Positions 33,794-33,844 of a stretch of DNA of 33,844 nt are shown here, in pieces. Every line of letters starts with the position of its first letter. The first letter of the stretch is position 1. A program made the position numbers and the translations under genes. The notes under the pieces are model-generated. The model was given only the letters and a program-made list of their open reading frames with translations, did not search any database and had not been told where the DNA came from. The stretch spans positions 1 to 33,844 of the forward strand of contig JACRIH010000041.1 in assembly GCA_016235885.1 (NCBI GenBank), written 5' to 3'. Source of the DNA: Planctomycetales bacterium (GTDB taxonomy: Bacteria; Planctomycetota; Planctomycetia; Planctomycetales; Planctomycetaceae).

Positions 33794-33844
33794 ATGAACG
33801 TGATCGACAAGATTCGGCGAGCCGGGTGGCCTAATCACCCCGGC
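33794..33844 (+). CDS. Possible N-terminus of a further gene (runs off the right edge)
   Basis: An ATG at 33794 opens a frame to the window end: 17 codons (MNVIDKIRRAGWPNHPG). It starts 26 bases after the kinase stop on the same strand, so a cotranscribed gene is plausible, but no Shine-Dalgarno sequence is seen and the piece is too short to identify. Confidence 0.35.
   Translation, partial: MNVIDKIRRAGWPNHPG

Overview
The window reads as a chromosomal segment of a planctomycete (class Planctomycetia). The support is lineage-typical families seen directly in the sequence: two DUF1549/DUF1553 (PSCyt2/PSD1) cytochrome-type proteins, each followed by a Tat-type DUF1501 protein, a DUF1559 protein, a secreted Gfo/Idh/MocA protein, a PQQ-type beta-propeller, a secretin-N repeat protein, and the usual planctomycete habit of short operons with much intergenic repeat DNA. 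No phage, plasmid, CRISPR, rRNA or tRNA feature was seen.

Layout. 1-6160, minus strand: beta-propeller, then DUF1549/DUF1553, then DUF1501, then the start of a membrane-anchored protein that runs off the left edge. 6161-9259, plus: a 1032-aa exported protein with one N0-like and about seven secretin-N-like modules. 9344-10603, minus: an FHA-EAL fusion. 10887-13219, plus: eutB-eutC (adenosylcobalamin-dependent ethanolamine ammonia-lyase) with a 4-base overlap and no microcompartment genes nearby. 13329-13505, minus: a small membrane protein. 13729-16161, plus: a DUF1559 protein. 16322-19407, minus: a secreted Gfo/Idh/MocA protein followed by a PYROXD2/CrtI-like FAD oxidoreductase. 19701-21512, plus: a HAD phosphatase and a PA0069-type radical SAM protein. 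21520-27999, minus: DUF1549/DUF1553, DUF1501, MOSC and a dual-specificity-phosphatase-like protein. 28313-30719, minus: gltX followed by a membrane-anchored unknown. 30912-33768, plus: an exported unknown and a double-domain WaaP/Kdo-type kinase, then the first codons of a possible further gene.

The most unusual content is the repeat population. There are BIME-like pairs of short hairpins, several with a GTAG foot, and the stems differ between copies in ways that keep base pairing. A six-hairpin composite occurs twice in opposite orientation around the large DUF1549/DUF1553 gene; hairpin spacing is almost invariant while spacer sequence is not. A third, pyrimidine-rich hairpin family and several low-complexity tracts sit in frame inside genes (eutB, the WaaP protein, the large DUF1553 protein), and some elements supply stop codons or the N-terminus of a neighbour. 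This looks like a set of actively dispersing, REP-like structured elements that modify proteins. No transposase is encoded in the window, so the mobilising enzyme would have to be elsewhere. The functional reading is inference.
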